Assembly (NCBI GenBank): GCA_963923035.1
Contig: CAWUKT010000008.1
Location: 62,001-126,000, forward strand
Source: CAWUKT01 sp963923035
GTDB taxonomy: Bacteria > Bacteroidota > Bacteroidia > J057 > JADKCL01
Direction of reading: 5' to 3'
Length of the DNA: 64,000 nt
The notes beneath the pieces are model-generated. The model was not told where the DNA came from and searched no databases. It worked only from the letters and a program-made list of their open reading frames with translations. Below, piece by piece: positions 17,455 through 26,765 of the stretch (positions within the stretch are counted from its first letter, which is position 1; every line of letters starts with the position of its first letter). The position numbers and the translations under genes are program-made.

Positions 17455-18939
17455 ATGAACGATTTTTTCATGTCCTCTTCTGTGGACCTGCTGCTTGAAC
17501 TGCCAGTTCTGTTGCTGCTGGTCACTGGTATGGTGGTGATGATGTTGGACGCCTTCAAGGTCCATGCGGCGCTGCCAATTGTTTCGGCATTGGGTATTGT
17601 GGCTTCGATTGTCGTGGCCGTCCCCGATGTGATGATGGGACTGATTGGCCAGGATTCCCTGCCTTCTTTTGCCTTTTCGGGCATGATGCGCTCCGGGGAA
17701 ATTGCCTCCATGATCCATATTCTGCTCGCCCTTTCCGGCCTCTTCACCCTGTTCTTCATCGGGGACTTCATGAAGCGGCAAATTGCGCGGGTCTACGACG
17801 TGTACGCCCTCATCCTCTTCGCGCTGGTGGGAATGGACCTCCTCGCCAATGCGAATGACCTGATCATGACCTTTATCGGCCTCGAAACCATGTCCATCTG
17901 CCTCTATATCATGGCGGGCATGTACAAGAAGGATGTCAAGTCCAATGAAGCCGGTCTCAAATATTTCCTCCTCGGTGCCTTTGCCACCGGGTTTTTCCTC
18001 TTCGGAATTTCGCTGATCTACGGTGCCACCGGCGCCACCAACTTCGGTTGGATGAACAGCGAAACCGGACAGTTCATCGAAGGCATTAGCTGGCCGACCC
18101 TCGTCGCCAGCCCCTTGTTCTACCCGGGTCTCGGAATGCTGATCATCGGATTCTTGTTCAAAGTCTCCGCGTTCCCCTTCCACGCCTGGACCCCGGACGT
18201 CTACACCGGTACGCCGACCCCGCTCGCGGGCTTCATGTCCACCGGCTCCAAAATGTCCGCCTTCATTTCCCTGGCCCTGTTTGCCGGAACCGGCATCAAC
18301 TACGAGCCCGACACGAAATTCCAGACGGTGATCATCATCGTGGCCATCCTCACGATGGTCTTCGGTAACATCGTCGCCGCCCGCCAGCGCAACCTCAAGC
18401 GGATGTTGGCTTATTCTTCCATTGCCCATTCCGGTTACGTCCTCTTGGCCGTGGCCGCTGGTACGGGAGACGGCATGAAGGCCGTCATCTTCTATATGTT
18501 CATCTATACCCTCATGAACATTGGCGCCTTTGGCCTGATCGGCATGGCCGAGCAGAAGCACGAAGACGTCTCCGTCGACAACTGGCGCGGATTTGGCCGG
18601 GCCAATGGCTTGCTCGGGGTGGCGCTCAGCATCTTCCTGCTGTCCCTCGCGGGCATTCCTCCGCTGGCTGGATTCATGGGAAAATACTTTGTCTTCAAGG
18701 CCGCCATCGACGCGGGCCTCGTGATCCCCGCCATCATTGGTGTATTGGCTTCCGTCGTGGGCGCCTACTACTACATCAATGTGATCAAGGTCATGTACTT
18801 TGACGACAAGGCGAGCCCCAGTGTGGTTACCAGCAAGAGCATGGTTCCCGTGGCTGGATTGTTGATCCTCGCGATCCTCCTCGTGGCATTTGGGGTATAT
18901 CCCTCTGCCATCCAGGATGTGATCGGCGGCGCATTCTAA
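17455..18939 (+). CDS. nuoN: NADH-quinone oxidoreductase subunit N
   Basis: The 494-residue protein consists almost entirely of membrane helices, about 14, in the antiporter-like (proton-conducting MFS_Mrp) fold of complex I. Diagnostic stretches are FIGLETMSICLYIMAG (with the conserved Glu), LKYFLLGAFATGFFLFG, FKVSAFPFHAWTPDVYTGTPTP and RNLKRMLAYSSIAHSGYVL. It would form part of the membrane arm that pumps protons during NADH oxidation. Unusually for this subunit, no other nuo gene adjoins it: the left neighbour is a divergent peptidase and the right neighbour is a tRNA enzyme. Either the nuo cluster is split in this genome or this is an extra copy. Confidence 0.95.
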   Translation: MNDFFMSSSVDLLLELPVLLLLVTGMVVMMLDAFKVHAALPIVSALGIVASIVVAVPDVMMGLIGQDSLPSFAFSGMMRSGEIASMIHILLALSGLFTLFFIGDFMKRQIARVYDVYALILFALVGMDLLANANDLIMTFIGLETMSICLYIMAGMYKKDVKSNEAGLKYFLLGAFATGFFLFGISLIYGATGATNFGWMNSETGQFIEGISWPTLVASPLFYPGLGMLIIGFLFKVSAFPFHAWTPDVYTGTPTPLAGFMSTGSKMSAFISLALFAGTGINYEPDTKFQTVIIIVAILTMVFGNIVAARQRNLKRMLAYSSIAHSGYVLLAVAAGTGDGMKAVIFYMFIYTLMNIGAFGLIGMAEQKHEDVSVDNWRGFGRANGLLGVALSIFLLSLAGIPPLAGFMGKYFVFKAAIDAGLVIPAIIGVLASVVGAYYYINVIKVMYFDDKASPSVVTSKSMVPVAGLLILAILLVAFGVYPSAIQDVIGGAF

Positions 18940-19027
18940 GCCTTCCCTCCCTTTTTCTCATTTCCTATCCGGCAACCTCAAACAGGCGGCCCGGTTTTCA
19001 GTTCCATTTTTGGTAATTTTGCCACCA

Positions 19028-20452
19028 ATGTTCCTTTCCGATGCCATCCAGCACCCTGTATTCAACGCCCTCCAGTCGGCTGCTTCGACGCTGGGAGTCA
19101 GGGCCTACGTGATTGGGGGCTACGTCAGAGACCATTTGCTCGGGCGGCCCTGTAAGGATGTGGACATTGTGGTGGAAGGAAAAGGCGTGGAGCTGGCGAA
19201 GGAATTTGCCCGACAAACGAAAGCTACCCGAACCGCTTATTATGAGAATTTCGGGACCGCGATGGTCGGTTTTGAAGATTTTGAGGTGGAGTTTGTGGGA
19301 GCGAGAAAAGAAAGTTACCGGCGGGAATCGCGGAAACCCATTGTGGAGGAAGGAACACTGGCAGATGACCAGATTCGGCGGGATTTTACGATCAATGCCC
19401 TTTCGATTTCCTTGAATGAGGATGATTTTGGGCAACTCTACGATCCCTTTGATGGGGTGAAAGACTTGAATGAAGGCATCATTCGGACGCCCACCGATCC
19501 GCAGGTCACGTTTTCGGATGATCCGCTCCGCATGATGCGGGCGATTCGTTTTGCCACCCAACTCGATTTCCAGATTGAAGAAGGCACTTACCGTGCCATC
19601 GAAACCAACCGCAAGCGCCTCGAAATCATCTCCCAGGAGCGCATCACGGTCGAACTCAATAAAATCATCCTGTCGCCCAAGCCTTCCATTGGCTTCAAGC
19701 ATTTGTACAATACACGATTGCTCCACGAGTTTTTCCCGCAGATGGTCGCCTTGCAAGGCGTTGATTACCGGGATGGACGCGGGCACAAAGACAATTTTTA
19801 CCATACCCTCCAGGTCCTTGACAATATCTGCGAGATGACCGACGACCTGTGGCTGCGTTGGGGCGCCATTCTCCATGACATCGCCAAGCCAGCCACCAAG
19901 CGCTATTATCCCAAGCAAGGCTGGACTTTCCACGGCCACGAAGATTTGGGGGCGCGTTGGGTGCCGAAGATTTTCCGGCAATTGCGGTTGCCGCAGGACC
20001 ACAAGATGCGCTTCGTTCAGAAAATGGTCCGGCTCCACCTGCGCCCGATTGCGTTGGTGGATTCCATTGTGACCGACAGCGCCGTCCGACGCCTGATTGT
20101 GGAATCGGGAGAGGATTTGCGGGCGCTCATGACCTTGTGCCGCGCGGATATTACGACGCGGAATCCGAAGAAGATGAAGCGCCACCTGAAGAATTTTGAT
20201 CTGGTGGAGCAAAAGATCGAGGAGGTGATGGAACGCGACCGCCTCCGCAATTGGCAGCCCCCGTTGACGGGGGACATGATCATGAAAATGTTCGATATTC
20301 CGCCATCCAAGATGGTGGGCGAGATCAAATTGGCGGTGCGGGAAGCCATTCTCGATGGCATCATCCCCAACGATCAAGAAGCGGCGATTGAATTTGCGCG
20401 TCAGAAGGGGCAGGAATTGATGGGGCAACAAGCAGAAAAAAAACAGACATGA
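19028..20452 (+). CDS. CCA-adding enzyme / poly(A) polymerase family tRNA nucleotidyltransferase with HD domain
   Basis: The 474-residue product has the class II nucleotidyltransferase head: GGYVRDHLLGRPCKDVDIVV with metal-binding Asp-x-Asp, then RRDFTINALS and DDPLRMMRAIRFATQL. A C-terminal HD phosphohydrolase domain follows (HTLQVLDN, then LHDIAKP, then FHGHEDLG). Members add or repair the CCA end of tRNAs. The ATG at 19028 is preferred to an in-frame TTG at 19010. A TAATTTTG box at 19014-19021, six bases before the ATG, suggests a nearly leaderless transcript. The gene overlaps the next one by 4 bases (ATGA), so they are coupled. Confidence 0.92.
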   Translation: MFLSDAIQHPVFNALQSAASTLGVRAYVIGGYVRDHLLGRPCKDVDIVVEGKGVELAKEFARQTKATRTAYYENFGTAMVGFEDFEVEFVGARKESYRRESRKPIVEEGTLADDQIRRDFTINALSISLNEDDFGQLYDPFDGVKDLNEGIIRTPTDPQVTFSDDPLRMMRAIRFATQLDFQIEEGTYRAIETNRKRLEIISQERITVELNKIILSPKPSIGFKHLYNTRLLHEFFPQMVALQGVDYRDGRGHKDNFYHTLQVLDNICEMTDDLWLRWGAILHDIAKPATKRYYPKQGWTFHGHEDLGARWVPKIFRQLRLPQDHKMRFVQKMVRLHLRPIALVDSIVTDSAVRRLIVESGEDLRALMTLCRADITTRNPKKMKRHLKNFDLVEQKIEEVMERDRLRNWQPPLTGDMIMKMFDIPPSKMVGEIKLAVREAILDGIIPNDQEAAIEFARQKGQELMGQQAEKKQT

Positions 20453-21147
20453 AAAATATCCTCCGATTGTGCCTGCTCTTGAGTTTTGTGGTCGTTTTGA
20501 CGGTGCCCACGCAGGCCCAGCGGGGGCTGGGAATCAAATTTGGTTCTGATTTCAACTATTTCTTCCGGGCCGACGAGCAGCCGCTCGTCGACGGCTGGTG
20601 GTCCCACCTCGTGTTCGGGCCGTATTACCAGGCCTATTTTGAAGACGGCGGAGGCCAGGCCGGCATCAATATCCTTTACAAAGGCAATACGGGCAGCGGT
20701 TTCCCCAATTTCCCGGTGATCCAACGGGACCTGACCAGCGATACCACCCAGAACATCGGTCTGACAGGCATCGAATTTGATTTCAAGGCGGGGCCTCGCT
20801 TTGGGATTCTCAATCCCAAGATCGGTTTGCTCGTGAGCTATTGGTTCAAGCGGGATGGTTTCCTTGAACCCGGCTTCACCGACCAATTGAACAATGTCAA
20901 TGTCCAATTTCCCATTGGCCTGACCATCGAAGGACCGACGGGCTACGGTAGTGTCGGCTTCGGCGTGTTCTACGAAGTCGGCCTGTCCAATGTGATCCGT
21001 GATCCTGATCCCAACGGGCTCCAGGACTTCAATGGGAGCCGCGTCCGGGCCGTGAACGTGGAACTCCACGTGCTGTTTGCGGGCGGCAAGCAGGAGCGTC
21101 GCCGCCTGGAACCCGATATGCCACCGCCTCCGCCCTTAGAGGATTAA
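20449..21147 (+). CDS. Small outer-membrane beta-barrel-like protein
   Basis: The 232 residues start with a signal peptide (LRLCLLLSFVVVLTVPTQAQ) and continue as alternating aromatic/hydrophobic strands, such as IGLTGIEFDFKAGPRFGIL, PKIGLLVSYWF and VGFGVFYEVGL. This is the pattern of an 8- to 10-strand Bacteroidota outer-membrane barrel. The last strand is followed by a short Arg-rich then Pro-rich tail. It is translationally coupled to the tRNA nucleotidyltransferase gene by a 4-base overlap, but there is no obvious functional link. The exact family is not recognised. Confidence 0.65.
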   Translation: MKNILRLCLLLSFVVVLTVPTQAQRGLGIKFGSDFNYFFRADEQPLVDGWWSHLVFGPYYQAYFEDGGGQAGINILYKGNTGSGFPNFPVIQRDLTSDTTQNIGLTGIEFDFKAGPRFGILNPKIGLLVSYWFKRDGFLEPGFTDQLNNVNVQFPIGLTIEGPTGYGSVGFGVFYEVGLSNVIRDPDPNGLQDFNGSRVRAVNVELHVLFAGGKQERRRLEPDMPPPPPLED

Positions 21148-21223
21148 GGCCAGTTAGTTACAATTCAGCTGTTTTTTTCCTTCGTTTCCGATTTTTTCTT
21201 TTCTTCTATTGACCAATTAACCC

Positions 21224-21844
21224 ATGTGTTCATTTTCTCGATCTCTGCTAACATTGACCCTGCTCATGAGCTTTGCTTTGACCGGAGCCGCCCAGAATTG
21301 GAAACGGGAGGTTCGCAAGTTCCAAAAGGACCTCAACCACCATTACCGGGACGCTGAGACCTCACCCCTGACCGAAGAGGACCGCGCTTCCTTCAAATCC
21401 CTTGATTATTTTCCCGCCAACTCCACCCTCTGCTTCCAGGCCCATATCAACAGGACTCCGGAGGCCCAACCGTTTGAAATGGCGACGGTAAGTGGGAAAA
21501 ACAAGACGTTTCGGAGCTATGCCGTCCTCGAGTTTTCCCATGAAGGCACAGATTATCAACTGACTGCCTACCGCCGCATCCAGGCCGATGGCTCCGAGGG
21601 CGACTACTTGTTCATCCCCTTCAAAGACGAGTCGACCGGCGAGGAATCTTACGGCGGCGGACGCTATATTGACCTTGACGTTCCTTCCGAAAGCGCCACG
21701 CAGCTCACCCTCGATTTCAACCACGCCTACAATCCCTATTGCGCCTATTCGACCGGCTGGTCCTGCCCCATTCCGCCTCAAGACAACTATCTTCCCTTCA
21801 AGGTGCTCGCCGGGGTGAGGGCTTGGGAAAAAGGCCACCATTGA
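21224..21844 (+). CDS. DUF1684 family protein, secreted
   Basis: The 206-residue protein has a signal peptide (LLTLTLLMSFALTGAAQ). The body carries the DUF1684 signature: LFIPFKDESTGEESYGGGRY, then DFNHAYNPYCAYSTGWSCP, then a PxxNxLPFKVLAG ending. The family is widespread in Bacteroidota and Actinobacteria and its biochemical activity is undetermined. The conserved Cys pair in YCAYSTGWSC may form a disulfide in the periplasm. The gene has its own 76-base upstream spacer, pyrimidine-rich, after the barrel gene. Confidence 0.88.
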   Translation: MCSFSRSLLTLTLLMSFALTGAAQNWKREVRKFQKDLNHHYRDAETSPLTEEDRASFKSLDYFPANSTLCFQAHINRTPEAQPFEMATVSGKNKTFRSYAVLEFSHEGTDYQLTAYRRIQADGSEGDYLFIPFKDESTGEESYGGGRYIDLDVPSESATQLTLDFNHAYNPYCAYSTGWSCPIPPQDNYLPFKVLAGVRAWEKGHH

Positions 21845-21886
21845 TCTCTACCACTTTTTCGTCCGGGGATGCGTACCTTTGCCCCC

Positions 21887-23842
21887 ATGCGAAAGGCTGA
21901 AGACCTCCTCAAGAAATACCTGGAACTGATCGAAGTAGAACGGCTCGAAGAACGTCGGCTCTATCGGGAGCGCTTTTTGGAGACGCCGTTGGAGGTGCGG
22001 AAAAAGAAGGGGGTGACCTGGTATCCAATCGATGTCAGCGATCCCCGGGTGGGATTGGGAGACCGGTTGCTGGTGGAGGTGAGTCGGCCGCCCCGCGAGA
22101 TTGAAGGGAACAATTTGTTTCAGGTGGGAGCTGTGGTATCGATGTGGTCAAATGCGGATAGTGGGAAGAAAAATAAGCCTTCGGTCACGGGCGTGATCAC
22201 CAAATCGAAAGAGAATACCCTGGAGATTGCATTGGATTCGGAGGAATTGCCGGAGTGGGTGGGAGAGGGGAAAATGGGATTGGACCTGTACTACGATGAG
22301 CGGACCTATAACCTGATGGTCGAGGCGACCAAGGAGACGATGAATGCCCGCAACAGCCGTTTGGCCGATCTCCGCGATGTCCTGCTGGACGAATTAGAGC
22401 CCCGCTTGGACCCGCCGGTGGAAGCCCTTCAATTGCCCTCGCTCAATCCCTCCCAAAATGAGGCCCTCCAACTCGTAGACAGCGCCGAAGACCTGGCCAT
22501 TGTCCACGGCCCGCCCGGTACCGGCAAGACCCATACCCTCGTCCGAACCATTGCCCATACCCTCAAAAAAGAGCCCCAGGTCCTCGTTTGCGCCGCTTCC
22601 AATCTCGCGGTGGACCTCCTCGTCGAAAAACTCGTCCTGGAAGGCGTCAACATTGTCCGGCTGGGCCATCCCGCCCGGATTTCTGAGATTGTTTTGCGCA
22701 ATAGCCTCGACGTGACCGTTGCCCTGCATCCCCAACACAAGGACATCAAGAACCTCCGCCGGGAAGCAGACAATACCCGTCGCCAAGCCCTTAAATTCAA
22801 ACGGACTTTTAACCGGACCCAGCGCCAGGAACGCAAGACCCTGCTGTGGGAGGCCCGCGAACTGCAACGGGAGGCCCGTCGCATCGAAAAGTTCATCTTG
22901 CGGGATGTTCTGGACAAGGCCGACGCGATTGCCTGTACCCTGACCGGTGCCGCCGGGGCGATGCTGGAAGGCCGCCATTTCTCTACGGTATTCATTGATG
23001 AAGCCGCCCAGGCCATGCTGCCCGCCACGCTGATCCCCATTCAGAAAGCGGAACGCGTCGTTTTTGCCGGGGACCACTGCCAATTGCCGCCGACGGTCAA
23101 GTCGCGGGAAGCGGCCAAGGCCGGTCTGGACGTTAGCCTTTTCGAGATGGCTATGGACAAGCATCCGCAGGCCGCGGTGATGCTGCGCACCCAATACCGC
23201 ATGCACCAGCAGATCATGGAATTCTCCAACCGCCAGTTTTACAATGGTGGGTTGGAAGCTCATTCTTCGGTGGCGGAGTGGAAATTGGCGGGTTCGGAAA
23301 ACAAAGAGCTGGCGGGGAAAAGCGTTCAGTTCATCGATACTGCTGGCTGCTCCTACGACGAACGGCAGAATCCGGAAACGCTGAGCCTCAGCAATCCTGG
23401 AGAGGGCGATCTGGTCCTGCGGCACCTGGGGCGCATGCTCAAGGAGCTGCCGAAGCCGGACAAGGATAATTTGGAGGCTTCGCCCTCGATCGGCGTGATC
23501 TCGCCTTATAAAGATCAGGTGTATTACCTGCGGCGGCAGGCCAAGGAAGCCAAGCCGCTGTGGCCGTGGCTCAAGCGCATCAGCATCGACACGGTCGATG
23601 GCTTCCAGGGACAAGAGCGCGACATCATTTACATTTCCCTCGTTCGCTCCAATACGAACAATATCATTGGCTTTCTCGGCGATACCCGGCGCATGAATGT
23701 GGCCCTGACCCGCGCTCGTAAGCTGCTGGTGGTCGTTGGCGACAGCTCCACCCTTGGCAACCACAAATTCTACCAGGGCTTTTTGGATTATATGGACGAG
23801 GTGGGCGCCTATGCCAGTGCCTGGGAATTCATGGAAGATTGA
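21887..23842 (+). CDS. IGHMBP2/Upf1-like superfamily 1 DNA/RNA helicase
   Basis: The protein of about 651 residues shows all SF1B helicase motifs. These are Walker A GPPGTGKTHTLV near residue 208, motif Ia CAASNLAVDLL, Walker B FIDEAAQA, motif III AGDHCQLPPTV, motif IV TQYRMH, motif V VDGFQGQERDIIYISLVRS and motif VI NVALTRARKLL. An N-terminal beta-barrel domain (about residues 60-150) precedes motif I, as in human IGHMBP2, and an Arg-rich helical stalk lies between Ia and II. Such helicases unwind RNA or DNA 5' to 3'; the cellular role in bacteria is unclear. The ATG at 21887 is preferred to one 18 bases earlier because TACCTTTG (21874-21881) then ends just before it. Confidence 0.92.
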   Translation: MRKAEDLLKKYLELIEVERLEERRLYRERFLETPLEVRKKKGVTWYPIDVSDPRVGLGDRLLVEVSRPPREIEGNNLFQVGAVVSMWSNADSGKKNKPSVTGVITKSKENTLEIALDSEELPEWVGEGKMGLDLYYDERTYNLMVEATKETMNARNSRLADLRDVLLDELEPRLDPPVEALQLPSLNPSQNEALQLVDSAEDLAIVHGPPGTGKTHTLVRTIAHTLKKEPQVLVCAASNLAVDLLVEKLVLEGVNIVRLGHPARISEIVLRNSLDVTVALHPQHKDIKNLRREADNTRRQALKFKRTFNRTQRQERKTLLWEARELQREARRIEKFILRDVLDKADAIACTLTGAAGAMLEGRHFSTVFIDEAAQAMLPATLIPIQKAERVVFAGDHCQLPPTVKSREAAKAGLDVSLFEMAMDKHPQAAVMLRTQYRMHQQIMEFSNRQFYNGGLEAHSSVAEWKLAGSENKELAGKSVQFIDTAGCSYDERQNPETLSLSNPGEGDLVLRHLGRMLKELPKPDKDNLEASPSIGVISPYKDQVYYLRRQAKEAKPLWPWLKRISIDTVDGFQGQERDIIYISLVRSNTNNIIGFLGDTRRMNVALTRARKLLVVVGDSSTLGNHKFYQGFLDYMDEVGAYASAWEFMED

Positions 23843-23886
23843 TCTGGCTACCAAGCATTTCCCTTCGTTTCTTCCTAAATTCCGGT

Positions 23887-25686
23887 ATGAAAGCGCGCAT
23901 CCTTCTTCTGTTGTTTGTGGGTTGGGTCCAATGCCTGACTGCTCAAATTCAGTACCCTCCCAATATTTTTCCCGATACTGCCCACGCACCTTTCCTCAAT
24001 GGCGTCGCTTCGGGTGATCCAACGCCCAGCCAGGTCATCATCTGGACGCGAATTGATCCGGGTGTTGGCAGCTCGGTCACTGTGGATTGGGAAATTTCAG
24101 AGGATGCGACCTTTGGCACCATTTTACAGAACGGCACCTTTACCACCGATGCCAGCCGGGACCATACGGTTCACATTGACCTGAGCGGATTGAGCGCTGG
24201 GACCTATTACTATTACCGCTTTCGCGGCCCCAATGGCAATCTCAGTCCGGTGGGCCGCACGCATACCGCGCCGTCCGGCCCCAATACCAATGTGCGGTTC
24301 GCCATTGGATCGTGCAGTAGTGTCTATTCGGGGTGGTTCAACGCCTACAGGGCCATTGGTGAGCGGGACGATATTGACGCTATGATCCACCTCGGGGACT
24401 ATATCTATGATTTTGTCGATTCCGACGAGGCCTACCGGGTGCCAGTTCCGGATCCGATTGATCCAGAGAACCTGGAAGAATGGCGCGACCGGCACGAGTA
24501 TTATTTGCTTGACCCCGACCTCCGCCTCGCCCGTCAAAACCATCCCTGGATCGTCATTTGGGACAACCACGACATCGATGCCGATTCATTTCCTCAATTT
24601 ATGGAAGCGGTGCAGGCCTTTCAGGAATATGTCCCGATGCGCCCTCCCGATGCCAATGATCCGACTCGCATTTACCGGCAATTTTCTTTTGGAGACCTCG
24701 TCGATTTGGTGGTTTTGGACTATGAGCAATACTACCATACCGACAGCATCAACGGTGAATTGAGCGCCTTGAGTCAAACGCAGCGGACCTGGTTATTGGA
24801 TGAATTGGACCAATCGACAACCCAATGGCGCGTTATTGGGAACCAGAAGATGGTGGCCCAGTTCAGTTTGCAGGGCTTTCCCTCGCAAATTCCTTTTGGA
24901 GATGGCACTGTCGCCGACAGTGGGGCCTGGGATGGCCACAACCAGGAGCGGGCGGCCATCCTGAATCACCTCGACCAGAACAGTATCGACAACAATGTCT
25001 TCATCAGTGGGGACATCCACATGTCGTTCATCAGCGACCTCGCCCCGGATGTCAGCAACTACGACGACAATACCGGGGCCGGATCGATGGCGGTGGAATT
25101 CATTCCGTCCAGCATCACCCGCGTCAATCTCGACGAGCGTGGTTTTGGGGGATTCATCGCTCAGTTGGCCTTGGGCGCGGCCCAGTTGGCCAATCCCCAG
25201 ATGGTCTACGGGAACCTCACGGAGCACGGCTACGGCATCCTCGATATCCGCCCCGATGTCGCTACCGCTGAGTTTTTTTACCACGACAAGACCAGTCCCA
25301 ACAGCACCGAAGTTTTCGCTGGGGGCTACGAAGTCCGCGATGGCGACAACCATTGGCAGCGGAATGCTACGTCGACGCCGACGGTTCAGGAGACGCCCGT
25401 CGGTACGCCTCAGGCCGCCCTGGTGGGTGATAACCAGTTGCAGGCGTATCCCAATCCCACCGACGGCCGGCTCGAGGTCGTCCTGTATTCGGCCCGCTCG
25501 AAGCGGGTTCAATTGGAGTGGATGGACATGGGAGGACGTAAAATGACCAAGTTGTACGATGGAAAATTGAGCGCCCACACCCGCCAAGCACTTGAATTCG
25601 ATGTTTCCAGCCACCCGGCTGGCGTCTATTTGCTAAAAGCATACTTCGGCAAAAAGACCACCACTTTGCGCATTGTTGTAGAATAG
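23887..25686 (+). CDS. PhoD-like alkaline phosphatase with T9SS sorting domain
   Basis: The 599 residues start with a signal peptide (ILLLLFVGWVQCLTAQ). An N-terminal fibronectin-like PhoD_N domain (FLNGVASGDPTPSQVIIWTRID) precedes the metallophosphatase core: GSCSSVYSGWFNAYRAI, MIHLGDYIYDF, IVIWDNHDIDAD and VFISGDIHMSFISDL. PhoD enzymes are Ca/Fe-dependent phosphodiesterases and phosphomonoesterases. The last 80 residues are a type A T9SS sorting domain (LQAYPNPTDGRLEVV, then MDMGGRKMTKLY, then PAGVYLLKAYF), so it should be surface-attached or released. An upstream in-frame ATG at 23839 overlaps the helicase gene and would spoil the signal peptide, so 23887 is used. Confidence 0.9.
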   Translation: MKARILLLLFVGWVQCLTAQIQYPPNIFPDTAHAPFLNGVASGDPTPSQVIIWTRIDPGVGSSVTVDWEISEDATFGTILQNGTFTTDASRDHTVHIDLSGLSAGTYYYYRFRGPNGNLSPVGRTHTAPSGPNTNVRFAIGSCSSVYSGWFNAYRAIGERDDIDAMIHLGDYIYDFVDSDEAYRVPVPDPIDPENLEEWRDRHEYYLLDPDLRLARQNHPWIVIWDNHDIDADSFPQFMEAVQAFQEYVPMRPPDANDPTRIYRQFSFGDLVDLVVLDYEQYYHTDSINGELSALSQTQRTWLLDELDQSTTQWRVIGNQKMVAQFSLQGFPSQIPFGDGTVADSGAWDGHNQERAAILNHLDQNSIDNNVFISGDIHMSFISDLAPDVSNYDDNTGAGSMAVEFIPSSITRVNLDERGFGGFIAQLALGAAQLANPQMVYGNLTEHGYGILDIRPDVATAEFFYHDKTSPNSTEVFAGGYEVRDGDNHWQRNATSTPTVQETPVGTPQAALVGDNQLQAYPNPTDGRLEVVLYSARSKRVQLEWMDMGGRKMTKLYDGKLSAHTRQALEFDVSSHPAGVYLLKAYFGKKTTTLRIVVE

Positions 25687-25808
25687 TCGGCGCTTAAGTA
25701 TTTGGCATTTTCTTTAAGAAGGCCAATTGAAAAGATGCTTTCAGCAGGTGGGGGCGCATTTATTCTAAAAAAATTTGGATTTGGTTTCAAAAACCAGACT
25801 AAATAAAG

Positions 25809-25816
25809 TATCTTTG
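25809..25816 (+). promoter_or_regulatory. Bacteroidota -7 promoter box (TATCTTTG)
   Basis: TATCTTTG matches the TAnnTTTG -7 consensus of Bacteroidota. It lies 31 bases before the GTG start of the HicB-like gene in an AT-rich stretch. A TTTGG word about 25 bases upstream is a loose -33 candidate. Confidence 0.5.
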
Positions 25817-25847
25817 TGGGTATCGGAATAGAGGGAGAACGCCTGAA

Positions 25848-26765
25848 GTGACAAATTCCAACAAACATATTGATCTCATTCGAGGGGCCTATCTTCAGAT
25901 TGGTGGAGAATTGGGCGGGAAAAATGCCATAGGAATGGAGGCACTCGCGAAGATTGCCCAAAGCCTGCAAGACCTAATCTTGGCGATTGCCAATAAAGGT
26001 AGGGTTGCCGATGGCAATCAAAAGAGTGTCTTCGAGATAGCCCTTTGTGGATATAAAAAGGGCGGAGTCATTCCCCAATTTATGTTGGTTCCCGTTTATC
26101 AGCAGGAGGGAAGGATCGATATAGAGCCCCAATTGGAACACCTCAATTCCCGTTTCAACGAACTGATGCAACTAACCCATCGAGGGAATTATGAGTACCT
26201 GGAAGGACTCTATCCGGATATAAAGCAGAGGAACACAATCGTTGAAGCGCTTTATCAGTTCACCAATTCAACGGGAGACTCACCAATGGCATTTGTAGAA
26301 TTCGACGAGCGGGATTATCCGACCCAGATTTACCAAGTCCGCAAGCTCGAACCCGTCGTTAGAGATAAGCTATTTTCCGGATCCGCTGGCCGGGAGAATC
26401 TTAGCTCTGATCATTTGGACTTGGGAGAAGTAGGAAATAAAAATGTTATCGGAGGAGAAATCCAAACATCGAGTTTTTCTCCCACTACGGTCACGTTTAA
26501 TCAAAAAGTCTATCACTTCAGGTATCCCCTGCGGTGTAGGTTGGAGGTCCACGAGGGATATTGCCTGATCCATTCCGAGTTGCTGGATTTGACAGGGACC
26601 GGAGAGACTTTCGATGCAGCGAGGAAGAGCTTTTCTCAGGAGTTTGATTTTGCCTTTCATAGGTTGAACCAACTTCCCAAAGATCAGCTGACCAATAGAC
26701 TGAACCTGATAAAAGCAAACCTAAACTTCTTGGTGATCAAAATTGAATCAATATGGCGGAGTTAG
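25848..26765 (+). CDS. Protein with C-terminal HicB-like domain, paired with a HicA-like gene
   Basis: The 305-residue product starts at GTG. The N-terminal two thirds is a domain I do not recognise, with helical and beta segments such as GMEALAKIAQSLQDLILAIANK and KGGVIPQFMLVPVYQ. Residues about 222-285 resemble the partial RNase H fold of HicB antitoxins: HFRYPLRCRLEVHEGYCLIHS, then LLDLTGTGETFDAARKSFSQEFDF, where HicB has 'g..GdT.eEA...'. It overlaps the small HicA-like gene downstream by 13 bases, the usual coupling of toxin-antitoxin genes but in antitoxin-first order. Base composition is AT-richer than the flanks. No DNA-binding motif was identified. It may be a new HicB-type antitoxin with a large N-terminal sensor domain. 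Confidence 0.55.
   Translation: MTNSNKHIDLIRGAYLQIGGELGGKNAIGMEALAKIAQSLQDLILAIANKGRVADGNQKSVFEIALCGYKKGGVIPQFMLVPVYQQEGRIDIEPQLEHLNSRFNELMQLTHRGNYEYLEGLYPDIKQRNTIVEALYQFTNSTGDSPMAFVEFDERDYPTQIYQVRKLEPVVRDKLFSGSAGRENLSSDHLDLGEVGNKNVIGGEIQTSSFSPTTVTFNQKVYHFRYPLRCRLEVHEGYCLIHSELLDLTGTGETFDAARKSFSQEFDFAFHRLNQLPKDQLTNRLNLIKANLNFLVIKIESIWRS

Noticed and set aside
18998..20431. Long open frame on the minus strand opposite the tRNA nucleotidyltransferase gene
   Set aside because: Its composition is that of an antisense shadow of a well-matched enzyme gene; no family motif is visible.
23839..23886. Upstream ATG for the PhoD-like protein inside the helicase gene
   Set aside because: It would place 16 unrelated residues before a good signal peptide starting at 23887.
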